Assembly: GCA_037445635.1 (NCBI GenBank)
Contig: JBBIKC010000001.1
Span: forward strand, 289,681-353,680
DNA: 64,000 nucleotides
Direction: 5' to 3'
Origin: JBFMCC01 sp037445635
Lineage (GTDB): Bacteria > Chloroflexota > Anaerolineae > Anaerolineales > Villigracilaceae
Shown here: positions 7,775-15,501 of the stretch, piece by piece
How the letters are laid out: the number at the start of each line of letters is the position of its first letter
Numbering within the stretch: position 1 is the stretch's first letter
Position numbers and translations under genes: made by a program
Notes under the pieces: model-generated
Seen by the model: only the letters and a program-made list of their open reading frames with translations
Databases searched by the model: none
What the model was told of the DNA's origin: nothing

Positions 7775-9795
7775 TTGCGCCTCGCTTTTTCGACTTTTTT
7801 CACGGGCTTCTTTTTCGGCAAGATGGATTTCGCCTGCGCGACGACATTTTCGACGGTTAAGCCGAATTTCTCGAAGATGACTTTGTACGGAGCCGACGCG
7901 CCGAACCGTTCGATAGAGATGACTTTGCCCGACGCGCCGACGTATCGCTCCCAGCCGAGGCTGACGCCTGCTTCGACGGCGAGCCGCGCCTGAATCTTCT
8001 TCGGCAACACGGACTCACGATAGGCTTCGTCCTGTTTCTCGAACAATTCCCACGAGGGGAAGGAGACCGCACGCACGCTGCGGCCCTCCTCCGCCAGTTT
8101 CTGCGCGGCGGCATAGATCAAACTAACTTCCGAGCCGGAGGCCATCAGAATCAACTCGGGTTTCTTTTTTCCAAAATCTTTCAGCACGTACGCGCCCTTT
8201 CCGACCATTGGAGGGTTGGAAGGCTCGAACATTGGAACGGCTTGACGCGTCAAGGCGAGCAAGGTCGGGCCGCGGCGATTCTCGATGGCGGCCTTCCAAG
8301 CCTGGGTGGTCTCGTTTGCATCCGCGGGACGGATGACGGTCAGGTTGGGGATGGCGCGCAGCGCGGCCAGGTGCTCCACGGGCTGGTGAGTCGGTCCGTC
8401 CTCGCCGAGGCCGACACTGTCGTGTGTAAAGACAAAGATGGATGGAATATGTGACAGCGCGGCAATGCGAATGGCAGGCCGCGCATAATCCGAAAAAATG
8501 AGGAAAGTGCCGCCATACGGAATCAACCCGCCGAACAGCGCCATGCCGTTCAAGGCCGCGGCCATGCCGTGCTCGCGCACGCCGAAATGGAAGTTGCGCC
8601 CCTGCGGCGAGTCTTTTTGGAAGGCGGGACTGCCTTCGATTTTCGTGTTGTTGGAAGGAGCCAGGTCCGCGGAACCGCCGAGCAGTTCGGGCAAAATTGG
8701 AGCAAGCGCATTGATGACCTTGCCCGAGGCGGCGCGCGTAGCCATGCCCTTCGCGTCCGCAGGGAAGACGGGCAATGCAGACTCCCAGCCAGCGGGCAAT
8801 TTCCCCTCGAGGCGGCGCTGGAGTTCCGCGCCTTTTTCGGGATTGGCGCGTTTGAACTCATCGAATCGCGCCTGCCAATCGGCTTCGAGTTTTCGGCCGC
8901 GTTCCACGGCTTCGCAGAAGAATTCGGCCACATCGCCGGGGATGAAGAAGCGCGGTTCTTTCGGCCAGCCGAGGTTGTCCTTGGCGGCGTTCAATTCCTC
9001 ATCGCCAAGCGGTTCGCCATGGACCTTAGCCGTCCCCTGCTTCTTCGGCGCGCCGTAACCGATGGTCGTGCGGACCGCGATCAGCGAGGGGCGCGGATCC
9101 AGTTTTGCGGCCTGAATGGCGCGGTCAATTGCCTCCACGTCGTTGCCGTCGTCCACTTTTTGGACGTGCCAGCCATAGGCTTCGAAGCGCGCCGCGCGGT
9201 CTTCGGTGAAGGCCAGGTCGGTGGGACCGTCAATCGAAATGTGATTGTCGTCGTAGAGATAAATCAATCTCCCCAATTGCAAATGCCCCGCCAGCGAAGC
9301 GGCCTCCGAAGCCACGCCTTCCATCAGGTCGCCGTCGGTGACGATGGCGTAGATGAAGTTGTCGAACAGGCCGGGCGAATAGGCCGCGGCCAGATGCGCC
9401 GCGGCGATGGCCATGCCCACGCCGGTGGCGAATCCCTGGCCCAGCGGACCGGTGGTCATTTCCACTCCGGGGGTGAGGCCGTATTCGGGATGTCCGGGCG
9501 TGAGACTGCCCCACTGGCGGAAGTTCTTCAATTCGCCGAGGGAAAGATCGTAGCCGGTCAGGTGGAGCAGGGAATACAACAGCATCGAGCCGTGTCCGCC
9601 GGAGAGGATGAAACGGTCGCGGCCGGGCCAGCGCGGGTTGCGCGGGTTGTGGCGCAGGTGACGCGTCCACAGAGTAAAGGCCATTGCGGCGGCGCCCATC
9701 GGAAGTCCGGGATGACCCGAATTGGCCTGCTGGACGGCATCCGCCGAAAGAAAGCGAAGGGTGTTGATGGCGCGGGATTGAAGGTCGGTTGTCAT
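7771..9795 (-). CDS. tkt: Transketolase
   Basis: At 674 residues this has full transketolase length. The thiamine diphosphate domain shows GHGSMLLYSLLHLTGYDL near residues 88-105 and the ThDP motif VTDGDLMEGVASEA near 152; the pyrimidine-binding domain has FHFGVREHGMAAALNGMAL and THDSVGLGEDGPTHQPVEHLA; the C-terminal domain follows. It transfers two-carbon units between sugar phosphates in the non-oxidative pentose phosphate pathway. It is the first gene of the operon with rpiB and tal/pgi. The C-terminus is Lys/Arg-rich (KKKPVKKVEKARRK). Confidence 0.97.
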   Translation of the reverse strand: MTTDLQSRAINTLRFLSADAVQQANSGHPGLPMGAAAMAFTLWTRHLRHNPRNPRWPGRDRFILSGGHGSMLLYSLLHLTGYDLSLGELKNFRQWGSLTPGHPEYGLTPGVEMTTGPLGQGFATGVGMAIAAAHLAAAYSPGLFDNFIYAIVTDGDLMEGVASEAASLAGHLQLGRLIYLYDDNHISIDGPTDLAFTEDRAARFEAYGWHVQKVDDGNDVEAIDRAIQAAKLDPRPSLIAVRTTIGYGAPKKQGTAKVHGEPLGDEELNAAKDNLGWPKEPRFFIPGDVAEFFCEAVERGRKLEADWQARFDEFKRANPEKGAELQRRLEGKLPAGWESALPVFPADAKGMATRAASGKVINALAPILPELLGGSADLAPSNNTKIEGSPAFQKDSPQGRNFHFGVREHGMAAALNGMALFGGLIPYGGTFLIFSDYARPAIRIAALSHIPSIFVFTHDSVGLGEDGPTHQPVEHLAALRAIPNLTVIRPADANETTQAWKAAIENRRGPTLLALTRQAVPMFEPSNPPMVGKGAYVLKDFGKKKPELILMASGSEVSLIYAAAQKLAEEGRSVRAVSFPSWELFEKQDEAYRESVLPKKIQARLAVEAGVSLGWERYVGASGKVISIERFGASAPYKVIFEKFGLTVENVVAQAKSILPKKKPVKKVEKARRK

Positions 9796-9830
9796 GTGAG
9801 TCTCGCTGGGATGATTTCCTCGATTGTACC

Positions 9831-9856
9831 AAAAGGAGCAGTCGGCGACTGCTCCT
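9831..9856 (-). terminator. Hairpin at the end of the DUF429 gene
   Basis: AGGAGCAGT at 9834-9842 pairs with ACTGCTCCT at 9848-9856 around a 5-base loop. On the minus strand it directly follows the stop codon of the DUF429 gene and is followed by TTTT, so it resembles a short intrinsic terminator separating that gene from tkt. The U-tract is short, so efficiency is uncertain. Confidence 0.55.
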
Positions 9857-10616
9857 AATAGCGCGATTTCAATTCGGGCACGGGGAGGACAATCCGCCCC
9901 TCCTGTTTATCGCCCATCGCCATGGTTTCGTTCGGTCTCTTTGCAGCCATCCACGCTGTATAGGCCGCGGCCAGCGCGTCCAGCTGTTCGGGCAAATAGA
10001 TGAATTCCATCGGCATGATGCCCAGTTTCAGGCGATGGCGCGTGATCTCGACGAAGAAGTCCATCGGGTCTTTGATGCGCAGGCCCGCGTCGTGCAGGAT
10101 GATCTGGCGCTGGAGGCGGCCTTCGAGGGTTGGCTTGGGAAGGGGCGCCTGGCCCAACAGGACACTGAAGCAGGCGTGCGGATGCGTTTCCAGGACCTGA
10201 TGCGGCGCATCGCCTTCGGGGAAGCGTTTGAAACCCATCTTCTTCAGTTTTCGATACAGGTCGAATCCGAGTTGCATCCACGCGGGACAGGATTCCTCGC
10301 GCCCCGGCGTCCCGCCGATGTTTATGCCGCGCTCGCGCAGGTCGTGCTCGACGACGCGCAACTCCGCGCCGCGAATCGGGTGCGGAGCGAGCATCTCTTT
10401 CTTGAGCCTGTCGCGCACAAGTCCGCGGTTCACGCCCGACGGGGCATTGACCGCCACCATCGCGGATTCCTGCCCCGCGAGAAAAGCGGTCACATCCTCC
10501 ATCTCGCCGTCGGCCAGCGCGAGGAGATGCAGGCCGTCATCCAGCGCGGCGTACGTGAAGGACCTGCGCCCGGAGGTCGGGTCTATGCCTACGAAGACCG
10601 AGTCGGTGAAAAGCAT
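9855..10616 (-). CDS. DUF429 family protein (predicted RNase H-fold)
   Basis: The 253-residue protein begins MLFTDSVFVGIDPTSGRRSFTYAAL, where the GIDP strand with an early Asp resembles the first acidic motif of RNase H-like folds, as proposed for the DUF429 family. Further family-like blocks are NAPSG near residue 86 and QVLETHPHACFSVLL near 160-175. The family has no firmly established biochemical role; a nuclease activity has been predicted. The gene is divergent from the tlpA-like gene (57 bases between starts). It is followed by a terminator-like hairpin and is therefore probably monocistronic. Confidence 0.75.
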   Translation of the reverse strand: MLFTDSVFVGIDPTSGRRSFTYAALDDGLHLLALADGEMEDVTAFLAGQESAMVAVNAPSGVNRGLVRDRLKKEMLAPHPIRGAELRVVEHDLRERGINIGGTPGREESCPAWMQLGFDLYRKLKKMGFKRFPEGDAPHQVLETHPHACFSVLLGQAPLPKPTLEGRLQRQIILHDAGLRIKDPMDFFVEITRHRLKLGIMPMEFIYLPEQLDALAAAYTAWMAAKRPNETMAMGDKQEGRIVLPVPELKSRY

Positions 10617-10672
10617 AGTAAGATATACCCTGCGAAAACGAACAATACCAGTGTAGCCGAAAAAGAAAACTT

Positions 10673-11215
10673 ATGCAACCGATACAGCGCCGTATTTTTT
10701 TCATCCTGATCCTCGTCGCGGGCCTGGCATGGATCGGCATCAGCGCCGACCCCGCCGGGAACGCCGGCGCGGGAGGTGTTCCCGCGCCGCAGGCTGGTTT
10801 CCTCGCCCCGGATTTTACGCTCAAAACGCCCGAGGGCGAAACTTTCACACTCTCGAAATTGCAGGGCAAGGCCGTATTGATCAACCTGTGGGCCACCTGG
10901 TGCCCGCCCTGCCGCGCCGAAATGCCCGCCATTCAAAAGCTGTATGATGAATACAAAGACCGGGGGCTGGTCGTGCTGGCCGTCAATTCGACCGTCCAGG
11001 ACGATCCCTTCGCCATCGCGCCGTTCATAGAAGAATATCGCTTGACCTTCCCAATCCTGCTGGACGAAACGGGCGAGGTCTCGCAGGCTTATCAACTGCG
11101 TTCCCTGCCCTCCAGTTACTTCATCCGCCGCGACGGGATCATCAACGAGGTCGTCATCGGCGGGCCGATGTCCGAAGCCCTGCTCCGCACCCGCATCGAG
11201 GATATTCTCGAATAA
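10673..11215 (+). CDS. TlpA-family thiol-disulfide oxidoreductase
   Basis: The 180-residue protein has an N-terminal membrane anchor or signal peptide (hydrophobic residues 8-24) and an AhpC/TSA-type redoxin domain from about residue 45. The active site WATWCPPC places the redox cysteines at Cys77 and Cys80. It is expected to act outside the membrane, as in cytochrome c maturation or extracytoplasmic disulfide reduction. Its stop TAA overlaps the next ATG by one base (TAATG at 11213-11217), coupling it to an Lgt-like membrane protein. No ccdA/dsbD-type electron donor is visible nearby, so the source of reducing power is not shown here. Confidence 0.92.
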   Translation: MQPIQRRIFFILILVAGLAWIGISADPAGNAGAGGVPAPQAGFLAPDFTLKTPEGETFTLSKLQGKAVLINLWATWCPPCRAEMPAIQKLYDEYKDRGLVVLAVNSTVQDDPFAIAPFIEEYRLTFPILLDETGEVSQAYQLRSLPSSYFIRRDGIINEVVIGGPMSEALLRTRIEDILE

Positions 11216-11949
11216 TGATCGAACTCTTCCGCAGCCTCTTTGCCCCGCCGCGTCATCTCATCCTGCTCGTGCTGGCCGCGTGGCTCGGCATGACCCTCGC
11301 CGAAAAACGCACAGCGCGGCACGGGGTCACGAATGAGGCGTTCAACAACCTCGTTTTTTATGGGCTTTTGGCTTACATTCTCGGCGGGCGCATTCTCTAT
11401 GCCGTCAATCACCTCCCGGCGTTCAGCCAGAGTCCGCTCAGTTTGTTCGCGCTCAATCCCGATCTCTTCGATTCGTTCGGCGGAAGCGTCGCCGCTGTTC
11501 TGGTCGCCCTCATCTACGGGCAGCGCCAAAAGATTCCCCTCTGGAACGCATTGGACGCCCTGACCCCGTTCCTCGCCGTGCTGGCCGTTGGAATTAGCCT
11601 CAGTCATCTCGCCGCGGGTACGGCTTTCGGGAAACCAACGGACATCCCCTGGGCAATTGTCTTGTGGAATGCGAAGCGGCATCCGAGTCAAATCTACGAA
11701 CTGCTCGCCTCTCTTCTGACCCTCGGCCTGCTCTGGTTTCAGAGACCGAATCCCCGCCCCGGCCTGTTCTTCCTCACCTTCGCGGCGCTCACGTCCGCGG
11801 CGCGGCTCTTCCTCGAGGCTTTCCGCGGGGACAGCCCGATCCTCTTCAACGGCATTCGCTCGACGCAGGTCCTTGCCTGGGCCCTGCTGGCGGCATCGTT
11901 TGCAGTGTATGAATGGCGGAAACAATCCACCTCTGGAAATGCATCCTGA
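11215..11949 (+). CDS. Prolipoprotein diacylglyceryl transferase-like membrane protein (divergent Lgt)
   Basis: This 244-residue polytopic protein resembles Lgt: GGRILYAV near 57-64, GTAFGKPTDIPWAI near 135-148, RHPSQIYE at 155-162 and RLFLEAFRGD near 197-206. Lgt moves diacylglycerol from phosphatidylglycerol to the lipobox cysteine of lipoproteins. Two hallmarks look altered: the HGG motif is replaced by FDSFGG near 85-90, and the Arg-x-x-NFxN-E segment before GTAFGKPTD is SHLAA. It may be a paralogue with a different acceptor, or simply a divergent Lgt. It is coupled by a one-base overlap to the TlpA-like gene. Confidence 0.75.
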   Translation: MIELFRSLFAPPRHLILLVLAAWLGMTLAEKRTARHGVTNEAFNNLVFYGLLAYILGGRILYAVNHLPAFSQSPLSLFALNPDLFDSFGGSVAAVLVALIYGQRQKIPLWNALDALTPFLAVLAVGISLSHLAAGTAFGKPTDIPWAIVLWNAKRHPSQIYELLASLLTLGLLWFQRPNPRPGLFFLTFAALTSAARLFLEAFRGDSPILFNGIRSTQVLAWALLAASFAVYEWRKQSTSGNAS

Positions 11950-11985
11950 TTCTGACCAACCCAAACTGGCTACACGCAGTCCAGG

Positions 11986-12020
11986 CAAAATAAACAGCCG
12001 CCTCTTTCGAGTCGGCTGTC
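11986..12020 (-). terminator. Intrinsic terminator of the phenylalanine hydroxylase gene
   Basis: ACAGCCG at 11994-12000 pairs with CGGCTGT at 12013-12019, with a possible inner CTC/GAG pairing. On the minus strand the stem follows the phhA stop by about 15 bases and is followed by TTTATTTTG. It lies between two convergent genes, so it probably also limits read-through from the lgt-like gene. Confidence 0.7.
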
Positions 12021-12034
12021 ATGCTCGAGTCGTA

Positions 12035-13045
12035 TCAGTTCCTCGCCGCAATCGGCGCCAGATATGAATCCAGCAACGCGTCCATCTGCTCGAGCGATTC
12101 ACACACGAACAGCATCGGGTTGAAGGCATAGACCGTCTTCGGAATGCGCGCGATCGTCTCCACATCGAACGGAATGATGATCACCTCCCCGCCAAACAGT
12201 CCCACCTGCTCGATGCCCAAATCCCGATACAGCGAGAGAACCACGTTCCAGCCCTGGTCGGCGGAGGACATCTGACCCTTTTGGTGCAACGCGTTCACCC
12301 CGTCAATAATTCGGTAAATGTCGGGTTTCTTAGCAGTGAAGTGCGCCTGCAGTTGCGGGAAGATCGGACGGGTGTAGTCAATCACATTATCGCGGCCGAG
12401 GCGGTAGAATTCCATGATGGTGCGGGTCAACTCCTTGCGTCCTGAAATAATCCCCGCTCCAAAGACTTTGAAGCGATTCTCCTGCACTACCAAGCCAAAC
12501 TCGGTACTGTACCATGCCAGCCGCTTGATGGCTTCTTTCTCCTCCTGGGTCGCCTTCATGTAGGCGGGCGCGAACTTATCTTCGATGTCGGCATAGAACT
12601 TCTGCGTCAGGAACGGGAGATGACCGAAGATGTCGTGGAACATGTCGGGTTCGGGTGTGAACTCCATCTGGTCGCGCGTGCGCAGATAGTCGGTGATGAG
12701 AAAGATACGCTTCGCAAACTTTGCATACCAGTCGTCCGCCAGGGTGTAACGGACGACCGTCCGTTCGATGTGCCAGCCGGTGCGAGGCGTGATGTGCCCG
12801 TTGAGATGCGCCACCGTGGGGATGCGAAGCGGGTCGAGCTGGAGCAGGGTCAAGCCATGTTTGAACTCATGGCAAAGATGCTCCAGCAGGTAAGGCTGGT
12901 GGATTCCCGCGAACAGGTCGGCCCAGATGGCGTGCTGCTCTTCGGTAAAGACAAGTTCCTGGTTTTCAGTGGTATATTCGCGGCTCGGATCAATCATCTG
13001 CTCGGCAATATCCCCCGTGTAAATCGGATTTTGATCTCTGTCCAT
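12035..13045 (-). CDS. phhA: Phenylalanine 4-monooxygenase (aromatic amino acid hydroxylase)
   Basis: The 336-residue protein has the catalytic core of the pterin-dependent hydroxylases. The iron site is visible: His137 and His142 in PDMFHDIFGHLPFL and Glu182 in STEFGLV. No N-terminal ACT regulatory domain is obvious, as is usual in bacterial enzymes. It hydroxylates phenylalanine to tyrosine using O2 and a tetrahydropterin, which implies at least transient oxygen exposure. The required recycling enzyme (3541-3879) and a FolM-like pteridine reductase (13207-13941, divergent neighbour) are both present. It has a strong promoter at 13109-13137 and a terminator, so it is probably transcribed alone. 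Tryptophan or tyrosine hydroxylase activity cannot be excluded from sequence. Confidence 0.93.
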   Translation of the reverse strand: MDRDQNPIYTGDIAEQMIDPSREYTTENQELVFTEEQHAIWADLFAGIHQPYLLEHLCHEFKHGLTLLQLDPLRIPTVAHLNGHITPRTGWHIERTVVRYTLADDWYAKFAKRIFLITDYLRTRDQMEFTPEPDMFHDIFGHLPFLTQKFYADIEDKFAPAYMKATQEEKEAIKRLAWYSTEFGLVVQENRFKVFGAGIISGRKELTRTIMEFYRLGRDNVIDYTRPIFPQLQAHFTAKKPDIYRIIDGVNALHQKGQMSSADQGWNVVLSLYRDLGIEQVGLFGGEVIIIPFDVETIARIPKTVYAFNPMLFVCESLEQMDALLDSYLAPIAARN

Positions 13046-13108
13046 ATTCGTCCTTTCCTGAAAAAGAAGGCTGATTTGGCTGTAGAGAACTCAAAACGCG
13101 TGATGAAG

Positions 13109-13137
13109 ATATTATCACTGACAAAAAAGAGAGTCAA
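13109..13137 (-). promoter_or_regulatory. Sigma-70-type promoter of phhA
   Basis: On the minus strand TTGACT (13132-13137) is separated by exactly 17 bases from TAATAT (13109-13114), close to the housekeeping consensus. The phhA ATG lies about 60 bases downstream. The spacer contains a T6 run. Confidence 0.75.
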
Positions 13138-13161
13138 GATATTGGATAAATATCATGAGAA

Positions 13162-13191
13162 TTGACGGAAAGCCGGCGTACGGATTAATAG
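13162..13191 (+). promoter_or_regulatory. Possible promoter of the pteridine reductase-folB-folK operon
   Basis: TTGACG at 13162-13167 is followed after 18 bases by TAATAG at 13186-13191, about 15 bases before the ATG at 13207. The short leader and imperfect -10 make this tentative. It would be divergent from the phhA promoter in the same 160-base region. Confidence 0.35.
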
Positions 13192-13206
13192 ATTAGAATT
13201 CCTGCA

Positions 13207-13941
13207 ATGCACGCTCAGTCCTTGAACGGTCGAACCATTTTGATCACCGGCGCGGCGCGGCGGATCGGGCGCGCCCTCGCCCTCGCCTGCGCCCGCGCAG
13301 GTGCGGACATCATCATCCATCACGGACATTCGGAGGACGAAGCGCGGCGGGTTCAGGATGAGATCGTCCACATCGGGCCTCGGGCATGGATCCTCCAGGC
13401 AGACTTTGCCCGAGCCGACGATGCCTCCCGCCTCATCGAAGAGGCTGTAGCCATACAGCCTCTGTTCGCTCTCGTCAATAACGCTGCCATTTTCGAGAGA
13501 CTGACCGTGGAAAATACCACCCTCCCTGATTGGGAGCGCCACCTCGCCATCAACCTGACTGCGCCTCTCCTGCTCAGCCAGGCATTTGCAAGACAAGTTC
13601 CCGAAGGCGGACGCAGCCACATTGTAAACATCCTCGATTTCCGCGCCCTCAAGCCCGGCGCGGATCACTTTCCCTACACCATCAGCAAAGCCGCCCTCGC
13701 CGCAATGACGCGTTCTCTCGCGCAGGCCTTCGCGCCGCGCATCACGGTCAACGGGCTGGCGCTGGGCGCGATTTTGCCTCCCGCCGACGGGACCGCGAAT
13801 CCAAGGATCGAGCAGGCCATCCCCGCGCGAAAATGGGGAACGCTGGAAGATGTCGAAAACGCGTTATTGTTTTTGCTGACCGCCGCGCCCTATATTACAG
13901 GCGAAATCATCCACGTGGACGGCGGACGCCACCTGGTTTAG
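13207..13941 (+). CDS. SDR oxidoreductase of the pteridine reductase / FolM type
   Basis: The 244-residue short-chain dehydrogenase has the NADP-binding motif TGAARRIG at 14-21. The usual catalytic Ser is replaced by Asp144 in NILDF, with Tyr157 and Lys161 in YTISK. An Asp at this position with an RRIG-type P-loop is typical of pteridine reductases PTR1 and FolM, and the C-terminal DGGRHLV also matches FolM. Such enzymes reduce dihydropterins (dihydromonapterin or dihydrobiopterin) to tetrahydropterins. It is followed by folB (9 bases) and folK, and is divergent from phhA, so it probably supplies the hydroxylase cofactor. A general 3-oxoacyl reductase role is less likely. Confidence 0.85.
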   Translation: MHAQSLNGRTILITGAARRIGRALALACARAGADIIIHHGHSEDEARRVQDEIVHIGPRAWILQADFARADDASRLIEEAVAIQPLFALVNNAAIFERLTVENTTLPDWERHLAINLTAPLLLSQAFARQVPEGGRSHIVNILDFRALKPGADHFPYTISKAALAAMTRSLAQAFAPRITVNGLALGAILPPADGTANPRIEQAIPARKWGTLEDVENALLFLLTAAPYITGEIIHVDGGRHLV

Positions 13942-13949
13942 GAGCAAAC

Positions 13950-14306
13950 ATGGACAAAGTCATCATCAAAGACCTGGTTACCCGGGGCGTGATCGGCGTC
14001 AATGACTGGGAACGGGAAATCACACAGGACATCCTGATCAACATCGTCGCCTACACCGACACGCGCCGCGCCGCAGAGACCGACGACATCGAGGATTGCG
14101 TTAACTACAAAACGTTGGCGAAAAAAGTACAATCCCATGCCGAAAGCGCGGCGCGCTTCACGGTCGAGGCGCTGGCCAACGACCTGGCGAAATTGTGTCT
14201 CGATGAGAAGAACGTCCAGAAGGTACTGGTGCGCGTGGAAAAGCCGGGCGCGGTTCGTTTTGCAAAATCGGTCGGCGTGGAGCTCGAACGAAGCCGCGAT
14301 GAGTAG
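13950..14306 (+). CDS. folB: Dihydroneopterin aldolase (or FolX-like epimerase)
   Basis: The 118-residue protein starts at an ATG at 13950 behind GGAG at 13941-13944. It begins MDKVIIKDLVTRGVIGVNDWERE, the FolB/FolX signature with the conserved Glu of the ligand-binding strand, and contains DCVNYKTLAKKV and FTVEALANDLAKL. FolB splits dihydroneopterin to 6-hydroxymethyldihydropterin for folate; the close relative FolX epimerises dihydroneopterin triphosphate towards monapterin. Position before folK favours FolB, but the FolM-like gene upstream keeps FolX or dual activity open. It overlaps folK by 8 bases. Confidence 0.88.
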   Translation: MDKVIIKDLVTRGVIGVNDWEREITQDILINIVAYTDTRRAAETDDIEDCVNYKTLAKKVQSHAESAARFTVEALANDLAKLCLDEKNVQKVLVRVEKPGAVRFAKSVGVELERSRDE

Positions 14307-14805
14307 GCCGCACCATTTCTACATCTGCATCGGATCTAACCTCCTGCCCGAAACCCACCTGCCGAGAGCAGTCGATCTTTTACGGAACTACGGCCAGGTG
14401 CTGGCCGTCTCGACCGCCTGGGAATCGCACGCCGTTGGCGTCGAAGGACCGAATTTTCTGAACGCCTGTGTTTCGATGACTGCGCGCTGTGCTCCCGCGG
14501 ATGCCAGGAGACGAATCGTCCGTCCCATCGAAGCCGCGTTGGGGCGCAGGCGCATTGCCGACAAAAACGCGCCGCGCACAATAGACCTGGACATTGTGCT
14601 GTACGACCAAAAACCATCGCGGCTGGAATACTGGGCACACGCCTTCATGATCGTCCCGCTGGCGGAATTGCTCCCGGAGTACGTTCACCCTGCCCTTCAT
14701 AAAAAACTTGCGCAGGCCGCAGAGGACATGCGCAAGGATACGTGGATCAGGCCGAGGCCGGAGGTATTTGCCCGTGCCGCGGAAACAGGCCGAGTGTCCG
14801 GCTAG
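14299..14805 (+). CDS. folK: 6-hydroxymethyl-7,8-dihydropterin pyrophosphokinase (HPPK)
   Basis: The ATG at 14299 overlaps the folB stop by 8 bases and gives 168 residues. HPPK motifs are clear: YICIGSNLLPE at the N-terminus, AVSTAWESHAVGVEGPNFLNAC in the substrate region, and the signature APRTIDLDIVLYDQ with the magnesium-binding aspartates. The enzyme pyrophosphorylates hydroxymethyldihydropterin with ATP, the step before dihydropteroate synthase; folP is not in this window. The gene ends 4 bases inside the convergent folE gene. Confidence 0.93.
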   Translation: MSRPHHFYICIGSNLLPETHLPRAVDLLRNYGQVLAVSTAWESHAVGVEGPNFLNACVSMTARCAPADARRRIVRPIEAALGRRRIADKNAPRTIDLDIVLYDQKPSRLEYWAHAFMIVPLAELLPEYVHPALHKKLAQAAEDMRKDTWIRPRPEVFARAAETGRVSG

Positions 14806-15437
14806 AGGCGAAGCGGGTCCGCGCCGCGGCTGATATTATCCAGGAATTCCTGCCTCGTCGCCAGGTTGGCGCGGAATGCGCCGTGCATGGCGGAGGTGGT
14901 CATGCGGGCGTTGTGTTTCTTGACGCCGCGCATCATCGAGCACAGGTGCATGGCCTCGACGACCACAGCCACACCCTGCGGTTTGAGCAGGTCGCGTAGG
15001 AAGTCGGCGACCTGACGCGTCATGCGTTCCTGCACCTGCAGGCGGCGGGCGTACATTTCCACGACGCGCGGGATCTTCGAGAGACCGAGTACCTTGCCGT
15101 CCGGGATATAGGCCACGTGGGCGCGGCCGATGAAGGGAAGCAGGTGATGCTCGCACAGACTGTAGAATTCGATATCGCGCACGATGACCATCTCATCGTA
15201 GCGAATCTCGAATAGCGCGCCGTTGACCAGCGCCTGCGGATCCACGCTGTAACCGCTCAACAATTCACGATACATGCGCGCCACGCGGCGAGGGGTGTAT
15301 TGCAGGCCCTTGCGGCTGGTGTTCTCGCCCAGCGCCTGCAATAACTGAAAAACGGCCTGCTGTGCGGAGGTCTCGTCAATGTTTCCGGGCGAGGTGTCTT
15401 GCTCATTCAATTCGTCATCGAAATCCAATAGTTCCAT
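14802..15437 (-). CDS. folE: GTP cyclohydrolase I
   Basis: The 211-residue protein has the zinc site Cys95 and His98 in YSLCEHHLLP and Cys166 in MHLCSMMRGV, plus the active-site segment KVLGLSKIPRVVE and QVQERMTRQVAD. FolE converts GTP to 7,8-dihydroneopterin triphosphate, the entry to folate and pterin cofactors. I chose the ATG at 15437 because GGAG sits at the right distance; a TTG at 15449 would overlap that site. It lies just downstream of an intrinsic terminator behind hpf and converges with folK by a 4-base overlap. Confidence 0.96.
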   Translation of the reverse strand: MELLDFDDELNEQDTSPGNIDETSAQQAVFQLLQALGENTSRKGLQYTPRRVARMYRELLSGYSVDPQALVNGALFEIRYDEMVIVRDIEFYSLCEHHLLPFIGRAHVAYIPDGKVLGLSKIPRVVEMYARRLQVQERMTRQVADFLRDLLKPQGVAVVVEAMHLCSMMRGVKKHNARMTTSAMHGAFRANLATRQEFLDNISRGADPLRL

Positions 15438-15447
15438 CTTACACTCC

Positions 15448-15476
15448 AAAAAAAGCGGCCCAGCCTGCGCTGGGCC
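15448..15476 (-). terminator. Intrinsic terminator after hpf
   Basis: GGCCCAGC (15457-15464) pairs perfectly with GCTGGGCC (15469-15476) around a 4-base loop; on the minus strand the stem is followed by GC and a run of seven T. It is a textbook rho-independent terminator that ends the tad-comF-hpf transcription unit. It also sits only about 11 bases before the folE start, so folE expression needs read-through or a promoter I could not see. Confidence 0.88.
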
Positions 15477-15501
15477 AGAGAATTAGCCGGGACGCGGCCT
15501 A

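Noticed and set aside
8569..9858. 429-codon open frame opposite transketolase
   Set aside because: The conserved transketolase motifs are all on the minus strand; the plus-strand translation shows no recognisable family.
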